NCBI GenBank assembly: GCA_964649415.1
Contig: CAZYSK010000016.1
Coordinates: forward strand, 1 to 64,000
DNA length: 64,000 nt
Source: CAZYSK01 sp964649415
Lineage (GTDB): Bacteria; Chloroflexota; Anaerolineae; B4-G1
Direction of reading: 5' to 3'
Shown one piece after another: positions 33,535 to 41,441 of the stretch. The position numbers were made by a program, and so were the translations under genes. Each line of letters starts with the position of its first letter. The first letter of the stretch is position 1. A model generated the notes under the pieces. That model saw only the letters and a list, made by a program, of their open reading frames with translations. It was not told where the DNA came from and did not search any database.

Positions 33535-35340
33535 CTACGGTTCTGTCTCTTCCTCAGGAGGCTCGTATCCCGGGCCATAGTGATAGGAGGCCCGGCGAGG
33601 TGCGTACTCGCTGACGAATGCGTCGTCGTAGAGCAGGTTTCCCGACGCGTCGTACACACGCCGCCGGATCGTAGCCGTCAGCCCGTTCACCGCCGATTGC
33701 CATTTGATCACTGTCCCCGGCTCCAACGACTCGTCCAACTGGTATATGGGCGGGCCAGGTTCTGTCTCGTCGCTGATCTCGGCCTCATCCTTCTCCACCC
33801 GCCGCCCGTCGTCAGTCGAGTAGAAACGGAAGACCAGCCGGTGGGCACCTTCCTCGATCTCAGTCTCAATCAGCAGAGGGTATGATCGGTCGTTGGTGAA
33901 CCGAAAATCCACGTGTGGCGAGTAGACGGTCGCGTCCATGCCCACCCCCGCGCCCATCAACTCGTAATAGCCTACCCGGTGGTTGTGGTACCAGCGCGCG
34001 ACGATGGGGTAGCCGCCCCAGAAGGCAGCACGGAAGGCGGTCGTGCTCACCTGGCAGATGCCGCCCCCGACCTCGACAGCCAACTGCTCACCCGCCGTGA
34101 TGTAGGATTCATCGTAGCCGGCCTCCGCAGACACCTCGCCCAGGTAATGGTTGAAGGAGAAAGACTCTCCAGGGGGGATCACGAAGCCATCGAACTTAGG
34201 CGCTGCCAGCCGGATGTTGTGGTCGCGTCCAGAGGGAGAACCGATGAAATACGAGTCCCCCTCGGCCACCAGCTCAACGATGCCCAGTTCTTCGGCTGTA
34301 GCGGTGTCCGGGTAGGACGGCGGCACCCCCTGCAGGGCCAGCGGGACGTAGCGATTGCCCGCTAGCAGTTCCTCTAGGACGCGCGCCAGGCTGCCCTCCA
34401 CGTCGAGCGCCCGCCCCTCTCGGCTGGGGGCGATGGTCTCCAGTTCACCGCTTCGATCGTCGAAGTGAAAACGAGCGTCCACCGGTTCGATTGCCAGTTC
34501 GGGAGCCAACGTCCCCAGATAGGCCCGCAGCGTACCCTCATCCAACCCGGCGTGCAACTGCCCGTTTTCCACCCGCAGCACGAGCATCCCGGCCAGTTGC
34601 TCCGGCGCGAGCACCCACGGGCCAGGATCACCCTCAAGAGGGTGTGCGATGACGAGCGTGAGCGGGCCGTCGAGCAGTGCCGCTGCCTCGGCACGGGCAG
34701 ATTCGGCATCCATGATCGACGGCTGTGTCTCTCGAATGACCAGGCCCACTTCGGCAGGCCCCAGGCGGCTCACGGCCGGGGTCAATGCCGCCAGCGTCGC
34801 CTCTATGTCCAGATAGCGTCCTGGCCGGGCAGGGATGGAGACCGGGGTAACGCCGTCTATGGAGAGCGCAGCATCAGCCGGAGGCAGGTATATCTGCGCG
34901 GCCAGCGTCTCCAGGTAGAGACGGGGCACGCGCTCGTCGTAGACGAGAACAGGGGGAAAGCTCTCACCATAGGCCAGCAGCTGCAGGTGCGCCAGGAAAT
35001 CGGCCACGGCTGATCCGGTGCGCCCCAGCGCGTAAGCTGGCCCCAGCGTGGCCTCGGGATCGAGTCCGAGCCCGAGGTCAACGGGACGCACGATCTGCGC
35101 GTTCCAAGCGGTGCCCGGTGCCATCAGCGTCACCAAAGGCTCACGGAGCCCCAGGCCATCCTCTACTGCGAGGGCCGCATCCTCAAACCGCATCCCTCCC
35201 ACGCCCACACCCGACACCCACACACCTGGGTACATGCGGTCAGCGTAGGTCCATTCGAACGCAAGGACCGAACCGAGCAGCAGAGCCAATACGACAACCA
35301 GCAGGACGGCGAATCCACGAACCCAATACACATTTTTCAA
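33535..35340 (-). CDS. VanW-family cell-wall protein
   Basis: An N-terminal membrane anchor (about residues 8-28) is followed by two or three PG-binding-like repeats (about 40-330) and a VanW domain (about 380-520) with the signature GGGICQVSTTAFRAAFW and YYELMGAGVGMDATVY. It is probably exported and acts on peptidoglycan; the biochemical role of VanW is unknown. The start is TTG at 35340, supported by AGGAG eight bases upstream. The C-terminal tail is acidic and proline-rich. Confidence 0.88.
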   Translation of the reverse strand: MKNVYWVRGFAVLLVVVLALLLGSVLAFEWTYADRMYPGVWVSGVGVGGMRFEDAALAVEDGLGLREPLVTLMAPGTAWNAQIVRPVDLGLGLDPEATLGPAYALGRTGSAVADFLAHLQLLAYGESFPPVLVYDERVPRLYLETLAAQIYLPPADAALSIDGVTPVSIPARPGRYLDIEATLAALTPAVSRLGPAEVGLVIRETQPSIMDAESARAEAAALLDGPLTLVIAHPLEGDPGPWVLAPEQLAGMLVLRVENGQLHAGLDEGTLRAYLGTLAPELAIEPVDARFHFDDRSGELETIAPSREGRALDVEGSLARVLEELLAGNRYVPLALQGVPPSYPDTATAEELGIVELVAEGDSYFIGSPSGRDHNIRLAAPKFDGFVIPPGESFSFNHYLGEVSAEAGYDESYITAGEQLAVEVGGGICQVSTTAFRAAFWGGYPIVARWYHNHRVGYYELMGAGVGMDATVYSPHVDFRFTNDRSYPLLIETEIEEGAHRLVFRFYSTDDGRRVEKDEAEISDETEPGPPIYQLDESLEPGTVIKWQSAVNGLTATIRRRVYDASGNLLYDDAFVSEYAPRRASYHYGPGYEPPEEETEP

Positions 35341-35459
35341 ATGGCTACTCCTGCGCGTTCATGACGTGCCAGGCATATCTCTCACGTGCACGCGCCGGAT
35401 AAGCTACTCTATCTCTCGGCGTTGACACACCTTCGTTCCCACAAAGGCACCGTCCAGGC

Positions 35460-36299
35460 CTATTCGGGAGCCCCACCCTTCTCCCCGGCGGGGCTGTAGG
35501 GCATCGGTACGTACTGCACCGAGGGACGGCGCTGTCCAGTCTGACGGTAAAGCGTCATCAGTTTGTAGACCACTTCAGGCATGTCCGTGGTGACCGGAAG
35601 CCCCAACTCCATAGCCTGTTCGGAGGTGATGGGATAATCGTGAGTCCACCGGCCTTCGGACAGCGTCTGCGCCAGGCTCTCGGCCTGTTCCTCAGACAGA
35701 TGCTCAGCCAGAATCGCCTTCGCCCGAGCCTTGACCTGTGCGATAGCCTTGCGCGCTATGTCGGCCAGGATCAGCGTCTTGTCGTCCACCTCGTTGACGT
35801 CCTTCTGCTCCACAGCTTTCAGGATGGAAGCGGCAGGGTAGTCGCCCAATTGGGGATCCACCGGTCCCAAGACGGCGTTCTCATCCATCACAATCTCGTC
35901 AGCTGATAGCGCCAGCAACGTTCCACCAGACATCGCGTAATGGGGCACGAAGATCGTCACCTTGGCAGGATGGCGGCAAAGCGCGTGCGCGATCTGCTCA
36001 GAGGCCAGCACCAGGCCACCCGGCGTGTGCAAGACGATGTCGAGCGGCACCTCGTCGTCGGTGAGCTTGATGGCGCGCAATACCTCCTCGCTATCGTCAA
36101 TGTCGATATAGCGAAAGAGAGGGAAGCCCAGCAACGCCATCGTCTCCTGGCGATGGATCAGCGTGATGACGCGGCTGCCACGCGCCGCCTCGAGTTGCCG
36201 TATCAACTTCAGACGCGCTGCCTGGAGCATGCGCTTCTGAATGGCTGGCAAGAGGCTACTGATGATGAAGAAGATCCAAAACAGATCAAGGATAGACAT
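35460..36299 (-). CDS. Membrane-anchored ClpP/SppA-class serine protease (SDH_sah family)
   Basis: One N-terminal hydrophobic helix (ILDLFWIFFIISSLLPAI) precedes a ClpP-fold domain with LHTPGGLVLASEQI, catalytic serine in HYAMSGGTLLALSADEIV, and VLGPVDPQLGDYPA. The 279-residue protein matches the serine dehydrogenase proteinase family of membrane proteases. ATG 36299 has AAAGGAGGT six bases upstream; a GTG six bases earlier is overlapped by that site and rejected. It follows the rhomboid gene by 24 bases, so the two proteases are likely co-expressed. Confidence 0.88.
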   Translation of the reverse strand: MSILDLFWIFFIISSLLPAIQKRMLQAARLKLIRQLEAARGSRVITLIHRQETMALLGFPLFRYIDIDDSEEVLRAIKLTDDEVPLDIVLHTPGGLVLASEQIAHALCRHPAKVTIFVPHYAMSGGTLLALSADEIVMDENAVLGPVDPQLGDYPAASILKAVEQKDVNEVDDKTLILADIARKAIAQVKARAKAILAEHLSEEQAESLAQTLSEGRWTHDYPITSEQAMELGLPVTTDMPEVVYKLMTLYRQTGQRRPSVQYVPMPYSPAGEKGGAPE

Positions 36300-36323
36300 A
36301 GGCACCTCCTTTAAGCCCCGCGG

Positions 36324-37019
36324 TCACCACGGGCGATACTGGTCCGCGTAGACACGACAGGCGCGAGGGCAGATAAGCTTGACAATCGCCAGCCCGAAGA
36401 CGAATCCCCCTATGTGCGCCCACCAGGCCACCCCACCCGCCTGAAAGACATCGACGGCAGTCAACGCGAAAAGACCATTGAGCAACTGGGAGAGGAACCA
36501 GAAACCCAGGTAGACCAGGGCCGGGATTTCGACAATGCGGACGAAATAGAAGATGGGCACTAAGGTGATGACGCGAGCATAGGGAAAAAGAACCAGGTAC
36601 GCCCCAAGCACGCTCGCGATAGCGCCGCTGGCCCCCACCGTCGGAATGGCCGACCCGGAGTACGCGAACAGATGTGCCGCGCTGGCCGCCAACCCACCAA
36701 AGAGATAGAACAGCAGGTAGCGGAAGGGGCCCAGGCGATCCTCGACGTTGTCGCCAAAGATATACAGCGCAAGCATGTTTGAGATCAAGTGCCACCAACC
36801 ACCGTGTAGGAACATCGAGGTGAACAGAGCCAACCAGGCTGAGAGTCCACCCTCCTCCCACAGGCGCTGAGGCACCAACCCCCAAGCCCAGATGAACTGA
36901 TCCAGTTGCTCTGGGCTCAAGATGGACTCGAACAAGAAAACTAACACGTTGAGGACAATGAGGGATGTGTTGATGACAGGGAAGCGGCGGGCAGGAATGG
37001 TATCGCGCAATGGAATCAT
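36324..37019 (-). CDS. Rhomboid family intramembrane serine protease
   Basis: A 231-residue protein with about six membrane helices. Catalytic serine lies in VGASGAIASVLGAY and histidine in WWAHIGGFVFG, with the HLISNM loop asparagine and the WR-like loop region LTSMFLHGGWWHL. ATG 37019 has AAGGAGG seven bases upstream. Its substrates are unknown. The downstream protease gene suggests a membrane proteolysis unit. Confidence 0.93.
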   Translation of the reverse strand: MIPLRDTIPARRFPVINTSLIVLNVLVFLFESILSPEQLDQFIWAWGLVPQRLWEEGGLSAWLALFTSMFLHGGWWHLISNMLALYIFGDNVEDRLGPFRYLLFYLFGGLAASAAHLFAYSGSAIPTVGASGAIASVLGAYLVLFPYARVITLVPIFYFVRIVEIPALVYLGFWFLSQLLNGLFALTAVDVFQAGGVAWWAHIGGFVFGLAIVKLICPRACRVYADQYRPW

Positions 37020-37070
37020 GGTCTTGCCTCCTTCCGGCCGGCACGCGCGTGCCAGCCCGGCCATGCCGGT

Positions 37071-37079
37071 ATTATATCA
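37071..37079 (-). promoter_or_regulatory. Extended -10 promoter for the rhomboid-protease operon
   Basis: On the minus strand TGATATAAT (37071-37079) is an extended -10 about 55 bases before the start codon. The -35 is weak. A short palindrome, GGCACGCGCGTGCC at 37040-37053, lies in the leader. Confidence 0.5.
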
Positions 37080-37132
37080 AACCCGGAGGAAATCCGAAAG
37101 CACCCGACCAGCGCCTCTCTGGCTTTGCGCAC

Positions 37133-39808
37133 CTAGCTGCGCCGAGCCATCGGCTCACGGGCAGGCAATTCCAGGCGCTGCCCATCCTCCAGGGTCACCC
37201 ACCAGGCCGGTACCCAGGCCAGGCCGCAGAAATCGACGCTCACGTCGGCGCGGCGGGGAGCGATCGCGACATCGTCAACCTCCTCCAGCGTATCGGCCCA
37301 GCGCGCATTGATCTCGGCCACCCGTTCGTGCCACTCCTCCACCAGCATTTCCAGTTGTCCCTCCAGGTCTTCGATAGACGCCAGCGACTCCTCCACGTCA
37401 GCCCTGGCCTTCCTGGTCATCGTACGCTTGCGACTGGCACGGGAGATCATGTATGAAGGACGTCGGCCCGAGAACAGATTGAGCGCCGCCTCACCCAGCG
37501 TCAGCAACTCCTCCCGCTTGCGCGCGTCCAACTCCTCCTGATCCTCGGTCAGTTCCCGTTCCTCGCGGCGCAGAGTACTTTGTACACGGGCCATCTGCTT
37601 CTCCACCTGCACGCGAGCTTTCTTCAGTTCCGCGTCTCGTCCACGGAGAGCCTCCTCCTGGCACCGCACGCGGAAATCGCGACGGGTCTCCCCCACCCGC
37701 CCATACAGCTTGAGCGCTGGATTGTGCCAGATCCTGACGGCCACGTTGTGATACACGTAATCGGCGAAGTCCTTCTCCAGGCGCTTCAGATCGCGGGAGC
37801 GGGCCAGAGTGGGTGGCACAGGCGCATAGGCTCCATCGCCCAGTGGCCTCTCGGAGAGGTCATCCTCTCCAACGGTGACCTGCCCGCCCTGCCAGTCCAC
37901 ACCCATCACCCCCCCGCCGGGCCGCACCAGCCGCGCCACGGTCTCGCGGTGATCCACATCTTTGGCTCGATCGAGCATTCGGACTGTGGCCAGAGCCAGC
38001 AAGTGGGGCGTGTACACCAGACGACGCTCACGCACCAGCACCATCCGTCCGGCTCGCTCCTCATAGCGCCGCACTGCCCACTCGAAAGCGATTGTCGGGG
38101 AAAGGAAGACCTGAGGAACCTCGGGAGGCAGTGCAGGGGGAGCAGCGCGCATATCACGCAGGCCGTCACCCGCCTCGCTATCCCTCCCGGTATCCGCACC
38201 CCCGCCTCCGCTCACCTGGACCCCAAATCCCAACGTCTGATCTCCGCCGCTCCATTCCGGCTCCGCGCCGCCCGCCTCCTGCCCGATGCGCGATTGGGAA
38301 ATCGCGGCTACTTCCTGCATCCTGCTTCCCGTCGCTTCCCCCTTGCCTCCTCCCTCCTCCCCCTCGCCTTCCGCCACTCGCTCCTCTTCGGGCCATTCTC
38401 CACCCAAGTGCCGCACCTGCTTCCGGGTCAGCGGCCCGCGTAGATAGGACATCGCCCAGCGTGTGTGCAACAGGATAGGTGCACGACCCTGGTGGATGTC
38501 GTGGAACAGGAAGACGCGAGGCTTGAGCGAACCCAGGACCCGATCCAGCGTGCGCCGGTCCACCGCGTCACCCGCTTCAGCAGCCGCGCCCTCCAATCCC
38601 TCCAACACACGATCCTTGTCCCGCTCCGCCCGCAGCGATCCAATCGCCCAGGTGCCCGCGTTGGTCAATCCCTTGTAGTCAAGGTCGGCCGGGTTCTGCG
38701 TGGACAGGACGACACCTAGCCCGGCGGCACGCCCCTGTTTGATCAGCGCCATTAGCGGGGCCTTGGTGGGCGGATTAGCGGGATACGGCGGCAAGTAACC
38801 AAACACCTCGTCGAAGTAGAGCAGTGCACGCAGGTCGGCTGTGCCCGACTGCGCGCGCACCCAATCACGCACAGCCTCAAGGAACAAGGTAACGAAAAAG
38901 GCCCGTTGCTCGTCGTCCAGGTGCGCCAGGTAGAACACACTGGCCCGAGGGCGACCGTCGCCGGCGTAGAGCATCTCGCCTACGTCCAGGGACGTCCCCT
39001 CCTGCCAGTTCTCAAATCCGGGAGCAGCGACCAGGTTGTTCAGCGAACGGGCCAGAGCAAAGCGGGCCTTCTCGGGAAGGAAGGTTTCCAACTCGAATAC
39101 GCCCACCTGTTGAAAGGGAGGCTTCTGTAGCAGGCGGATCAGAGTCGGCAGATCGAGCGAGCCGCCCGCACGCCAGACGTGCTCGACGATGCGCGCCAGC
39201 AGGATGTGTTCCGGGCTCTGCAGCGGATCAGCTTCGACGCCAACCAGTCCCAACAGCGCTGAGACCGTACCCCCAATCCGCTCTCGGAGCGATTCCTCGT
39301 GCTCGTCCCAATCGAGGTCAGGCGTCTCGAAGACGTGCAACACATCCACCGGCTGGCCAGCCTCCGAGCCAGGGGTGAAGACGGTGAACTGGGCCGCCTG
39401 GCGCAGGCGCGCGATGCGTTCGCCGGTGATCCCCCACCCGGCCAGCCCTTCCTGCCACCGGCGAGCTTCCTCAGCGGCATATGCCTCAACGCTCATCCCG
39501 CGCCGCCGCGCCCCATCCACATCCACCCAGGGTGCGAAATCCTCCGCGTGCAGGTCCGGGAAGGTCAAGAGCAGGTTGGCGATGTCCCCCTTTGGATCGA
39601 GGATCAAGGCAGGGATTCCCCGCAGCAGGAGCTCTTCCAGCAAGACCACGCCCAGGCCCGTCTTTCCAGAGCCCGTCATGCCCAGAAGGATAGCGTGGGT
39701 CGTGAGGTGGTGGACATCGTAGCGGACAGGCCGGTCAGTGACGGCACCGCTCTGCCAGTCGCATTCGCGCCCCAGGTAGAGTCCGCTCTGTTCTTCGTTC
39801 ACGGGCAT
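37133..39808 (-). CDS. HerA/DUF87-like ATPase with C-terminal coiled coil
   Basis: An 891-residue ATPase of the HerA/VirB4-like superfamily. Walker A is GMTGSGKTGLG (about 43-53), followed by LILDPKGDIANLL. Walker B is LLYFDEVFGYLP near residue 340, and the sensor-like LSTQNPADLDYKGL follows. A low-complexity Gly/Glu linker (about 480-560) leads to a coiled-coil region (about 720-820: KKARVQVEKQMARVQSTL). The C-terminal part is not recognised. Such proteins may act on DNA or on protein substrates, so a role is not assigned. ATG 39808 follows GGAGG. Confidence 0.8.
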   Translation of the reverse strand: MPVNEEQSGLYLGRECDWQSGAVTDRPVRYDVHHLTTHAILLGMTGSGKTGLGVVLLEELLLRGIPALILDPKGDIANLLLTFPDLHAEDFAPWVDVDGARRRGMSVEAYAAEEARRWQEGLAGWGITGERIARLRQAAQFTVFTPGSEAGQPVDVLHVFETPDLDWDEHEESLRERIGGTVSALLGLVGVEADPLQSPEHILLARIVEHVWRAGGSLDLPTLIRLLQKPPFQQVGVFELETFLPEKARFALARSLNNLVAAPGFENWQEGTSLDVGEMLYAGDGRPRASVFYLAHLDDEQRAFFVTLFLEAVRDWVRAQSGTADLRALLYFDEVFGYLPPYPANPPTKAPLMALIKQGRAAGLGVVLSTQNPADLDYKGLTNAGTWAIGSLRAERDKDRVLEGLEGAAAEAGDAVDRRTLDRVLGSLKPRVFLFHDIHQGRAPILLHTRWAMSYLRGPLTRKQVRHLGGEWPEEERVAEGEGEEGGGKGEATGSRMQEVAAISQSRIGQEAGGAEPEWSGGDQTLGFGVQVSGGGGADTGRDSEAGDGLRDMRAAPPALPPEVPQVFLSPTIAFEWAVRRYEERAGRMVLVRERRLVYTPHLLALATVRMLDRAKDVDHRETVARLVRPGGGVMGVDWQGGQVTVGEDDLSERPLGDGAYAPVPPTLARSRDLKRLEKDFADYVYHNVAVRIWHNPALKLYGRVGETRRDFRVRCQEEALRGRDAELKKARVQVEKQMARVQSTLRREERELTEDQEELDARKREELLTLGEAALNLFSGRRPSYMISRASRKRTMTRKARADVEESLASIEDLEGQLEMLVEEWHERVAEINARWADTLEEVDDVAIAPRRADVSVDFCGLAWVPAWWVTLEDGQRLELPAREPMARRS

Positions 39809-39873
39809 CGTTGCCTCCTGTATACGACGCTCATTGCATACTCAGAGAGAGGACACAGAGTGAGAAACGTCCC

Positions 39874-40674
39874 TCATCGGCTTCCCCGCGCCTCACGCGG
39901 GAGCCAACTCAAGCAAGCATCGCTCATGGCGCTCAGTATTTCGTCGTGAATGAGGCCATTCGTGGCCAGGCAGCCTGCCACGCCCACACGATACGGCCCG
40001 CCGTCTACCATCGTGCATCTACCGCCCGCCTCCGCAACGATCAGCGTCCCGGCGGCAGCATCCCAGGGCTTCATGATCAGGTTGAAGTACGCATCTAGCC
40101 AACCTGCTGCCACGTAACACTGCGCGAGCACTGCCGATCCCAACGCGCGCACTGTACCGCAGCGCATCGCCACCTGGCGCACGAGGTCCAGCGTTCGAGC
40201 CCGGTCGACGTCGCTGCGGCCCCAGTCCAGGCTCACCACCGCATTGCCCAGGTGAGCCACCCGGCTCGTGTGCATCGGTTCGCCATTCAACGTGGCCCCC
40301 TTCCCGCGCTCGGCCACAAACAACTGGTCGCGCAGCGGATCACACACGACGCCGATCACCGACTCTCCGTTTTCCAGCACACCGATAGAGACGGCAAATG
40401 AAGGGATACGACGGGAGTAGTTCGTCGTTCCATCCAGAGGGTCCACGACCCACGTGTACCCGTCGCCGATGCCGTCGCCGCCTGCCTCCTCGGAAAGGAT
40501 GACGTGGCCAGGAAAGCGCTCGTGGATCAAATCCAGGACAACAGCCTCCGCCGCCGTGTCAACGTCGGTGACGATGTCGCGATAGCCCTTCACAGTAACA
40601 TCGTGCGCACGCGAGAAACGCTCGGCCATCACTCGACTCGCCCGCCGAGCCGCCTCGATAGCAGTCTGCAGCAT
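39874..40674 (-). CDS. Inositol monophosphatase family protein
   Basis: A 266-residue Mg-dependent, Li-sensitive phosphatase fold. Metal ligands E62/E63 (LSEEAGGD), D78 and D81 (DPLDGTTNYSRRIP) and the later D of KPWDAAAG are all present. Substrates in the family include inositol phosphate, fructose bisphosphate, PAP and, in actinobacteria, histidinol phosphate (HisN). Since the his operon has no proven histidinol-phosphatase, this is an alternative candidate. ATG 40674 has AGGAGG six bases upstream. Confidence 0.88.
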   Translation of the reverse strand: MLQTAIEAARRASRVMAERFSRAHDVTVKGYRDIVTDVDTAAEAVVLDLIHERFPGHVILSEEAGGDGIGDGYTWVVDPLDGTTNYSRRIPSFAVSIGVLENGESVIGVVCDPLRDQLFVAERGKGATLNGEPMHTSRVAHLGNAVVSLDWGRSDVDRARTLDLVRQVAMRCGTVRALGSAVLAQCYVAAGWLDAYFNLIMKPWDAAAGTLIVAEAGGRCTMVDGGPYRVGVAGCLATNGLIHDEILSAMSDACLSWLPREARGSR

Positions 40675-40743
40675 CTATACCTCCTGTGGTGAGTTACGTC
40701 AGATGAACCGGGACGCGCCCGGTGACCGTCACAGCTTGCCGAT

Positions 40744-41046
40744 CTACCTCTTGAACGGTTCCAATTGGCCCACAGCCACTGCCTCGGCGAAAAGAGAATT
40801 AGGCAACCGGGCATCGACCGAGACCCATACGCCGGCGTACTGTACCAGCTTCAGGTCGAACCGGGTCTTCCGCCCAGGCTTGGCAGACTCGGCCAGCCAG
40901 CAGGTGCGCCCTGGGGTCAACAACTCCGTCAAGCGTCCGGAGTTGGGCAGGTGCGCGGCGACGGAATCACCTTCGATTTGGACCGTGACTCGAAAGCGGT
41001 TGTCGCGCCGTACGAAGCGCCCCGCGGTCAATGGCGGCGATTTCAC
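40744..41046 (-). pseudogene. Truncated sfsA-like gene
   Basis: A 100-codon ORF from GTG 41046 matches only the N-terminal OB-like part of SfsA: PPLTAGRFVRRDNRF, HLPNSGRLTELLTPG, LPNSLFAEAVAVGQL. Normal SfsA has about 230 residues with a C-terminal nuclease-like domain, absent here. The reading frame stops at 40744 and no matching sequence resumes before the next gene. It is either a pseudogene or a short domain-only protein. Confidence 0.65.
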
Positions 41047-41201
41047 GCAGCCGATTATACGACAGGCACCGGGGATGACAAGTACACCACACCCTACATT
41101 CCCCCTGCCCACGCCATACGTCTCTCCCCGGCAGAACCGTGCTCGAAATCAGCCTGTCGTAGCCACACACTCGCTATTCGCGCTCAGGGACAAGAAACGC
41201 T

Positions 41202-41230
41202 TTGACAAACGCGACAGTCTATGCTAGAAT
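41202..41230 (+). promoter_or_regulatory. Promoter of the proS operon
   Basis: TTGACA at 41202-41207, a 17-base spacer and TAGAAT at 41225-41230 are near consensus. Transcription would start near 41237, giving a leader of about 205 bases before proS. Confidence 0.88.
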
Positions 41231-41256
41231 AGCAACCAATGAATGAGGTTGATGCG

Positions 41257-41322
41257 ATGATGGCTTGTGTTCTTCCCGCCCCTAGCAGCGCGGCCCCGTA
41301 CCCGTTCCAAGGGTTCGGTTAG
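41257..41322 (+). CDS. Proline-rich leader peptide of proS
   Basis: A 21-codon ORF (ATG 41257; GAGG at 41245-41248 is eight bases upstream) ends at TAG 41320-41322. Four of the ten residues from 7 to 16 are proline (CCC 41275, CCT 41281, CCG 41296, CCG 41302). The peptide begins MMACVLPAPSSAAPYPF. The last two Pro codons form one arm of the first RNA hairpin of the attenuator. A further in-frame ATG at 41239 could add six residues. Function inferred: senses charged tRNA-Pro by ribosome stalling. Confidence 0.82.
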   Translation: MMACVLPAPSSAAPYPFQGFG

Positions 41323-41380
41323 CGCTGCTTGGGCGTCGCCCGTCACTCGCCCTCTCGTGAGTCTCCAGCCTTCCGAACCC
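41284..41380 (+). promoter_or_regulatory. Alternative RNA helices of the proS attenuator
   Basis: Segment 1 (41296-41303, CCGTACCC, the Pro-Tyr-Pro codons) pairs with segment 2 (41311-41318, GGGTTCGG) at seven of eight positions. This hairpin is closed by a perfect 8-bp outer helix (41284-41291 AGCAGCGC with 41322-41329 GCGCTGCT). Segment 2 is also a perfect 8-base complement of segment 3 (41373-41380, CCGAACCC), which is the end of the left arm and the loop of the terminator. The two foldings exclude each other. The pairings are visible; the switching is inferred. Confidence 0.78.
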
Positions 41381-41397
41381 GGAAGGCTGGTTTTTTT
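41365..41397 (+). terminator. Attenuator terminator upstream of proS
   Basis: A perfect 10-bp stem (41365-41374 CCAGCCTTCC with 41381-41390 GGAAGGCTGG), loop GAACCC and seven T residues form a strong intrinsic terminator 45 bases before proS. A terminator between promoter and gene indicates premature termination control. Confidence 0.93.
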
Positions 41398-41441
41398 GTT
41401 CTTCACCGTTCTCGTTTCATTGTCTCTCAGGGAGGTACACT

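Noticed and set aside
40675..40743. Continuation of sfsA past the stop at 40744
   Set aside because: None of the frames downstream on the minus strand shows the C-terminal SfsA motifs before the IMPase-family gene begins.
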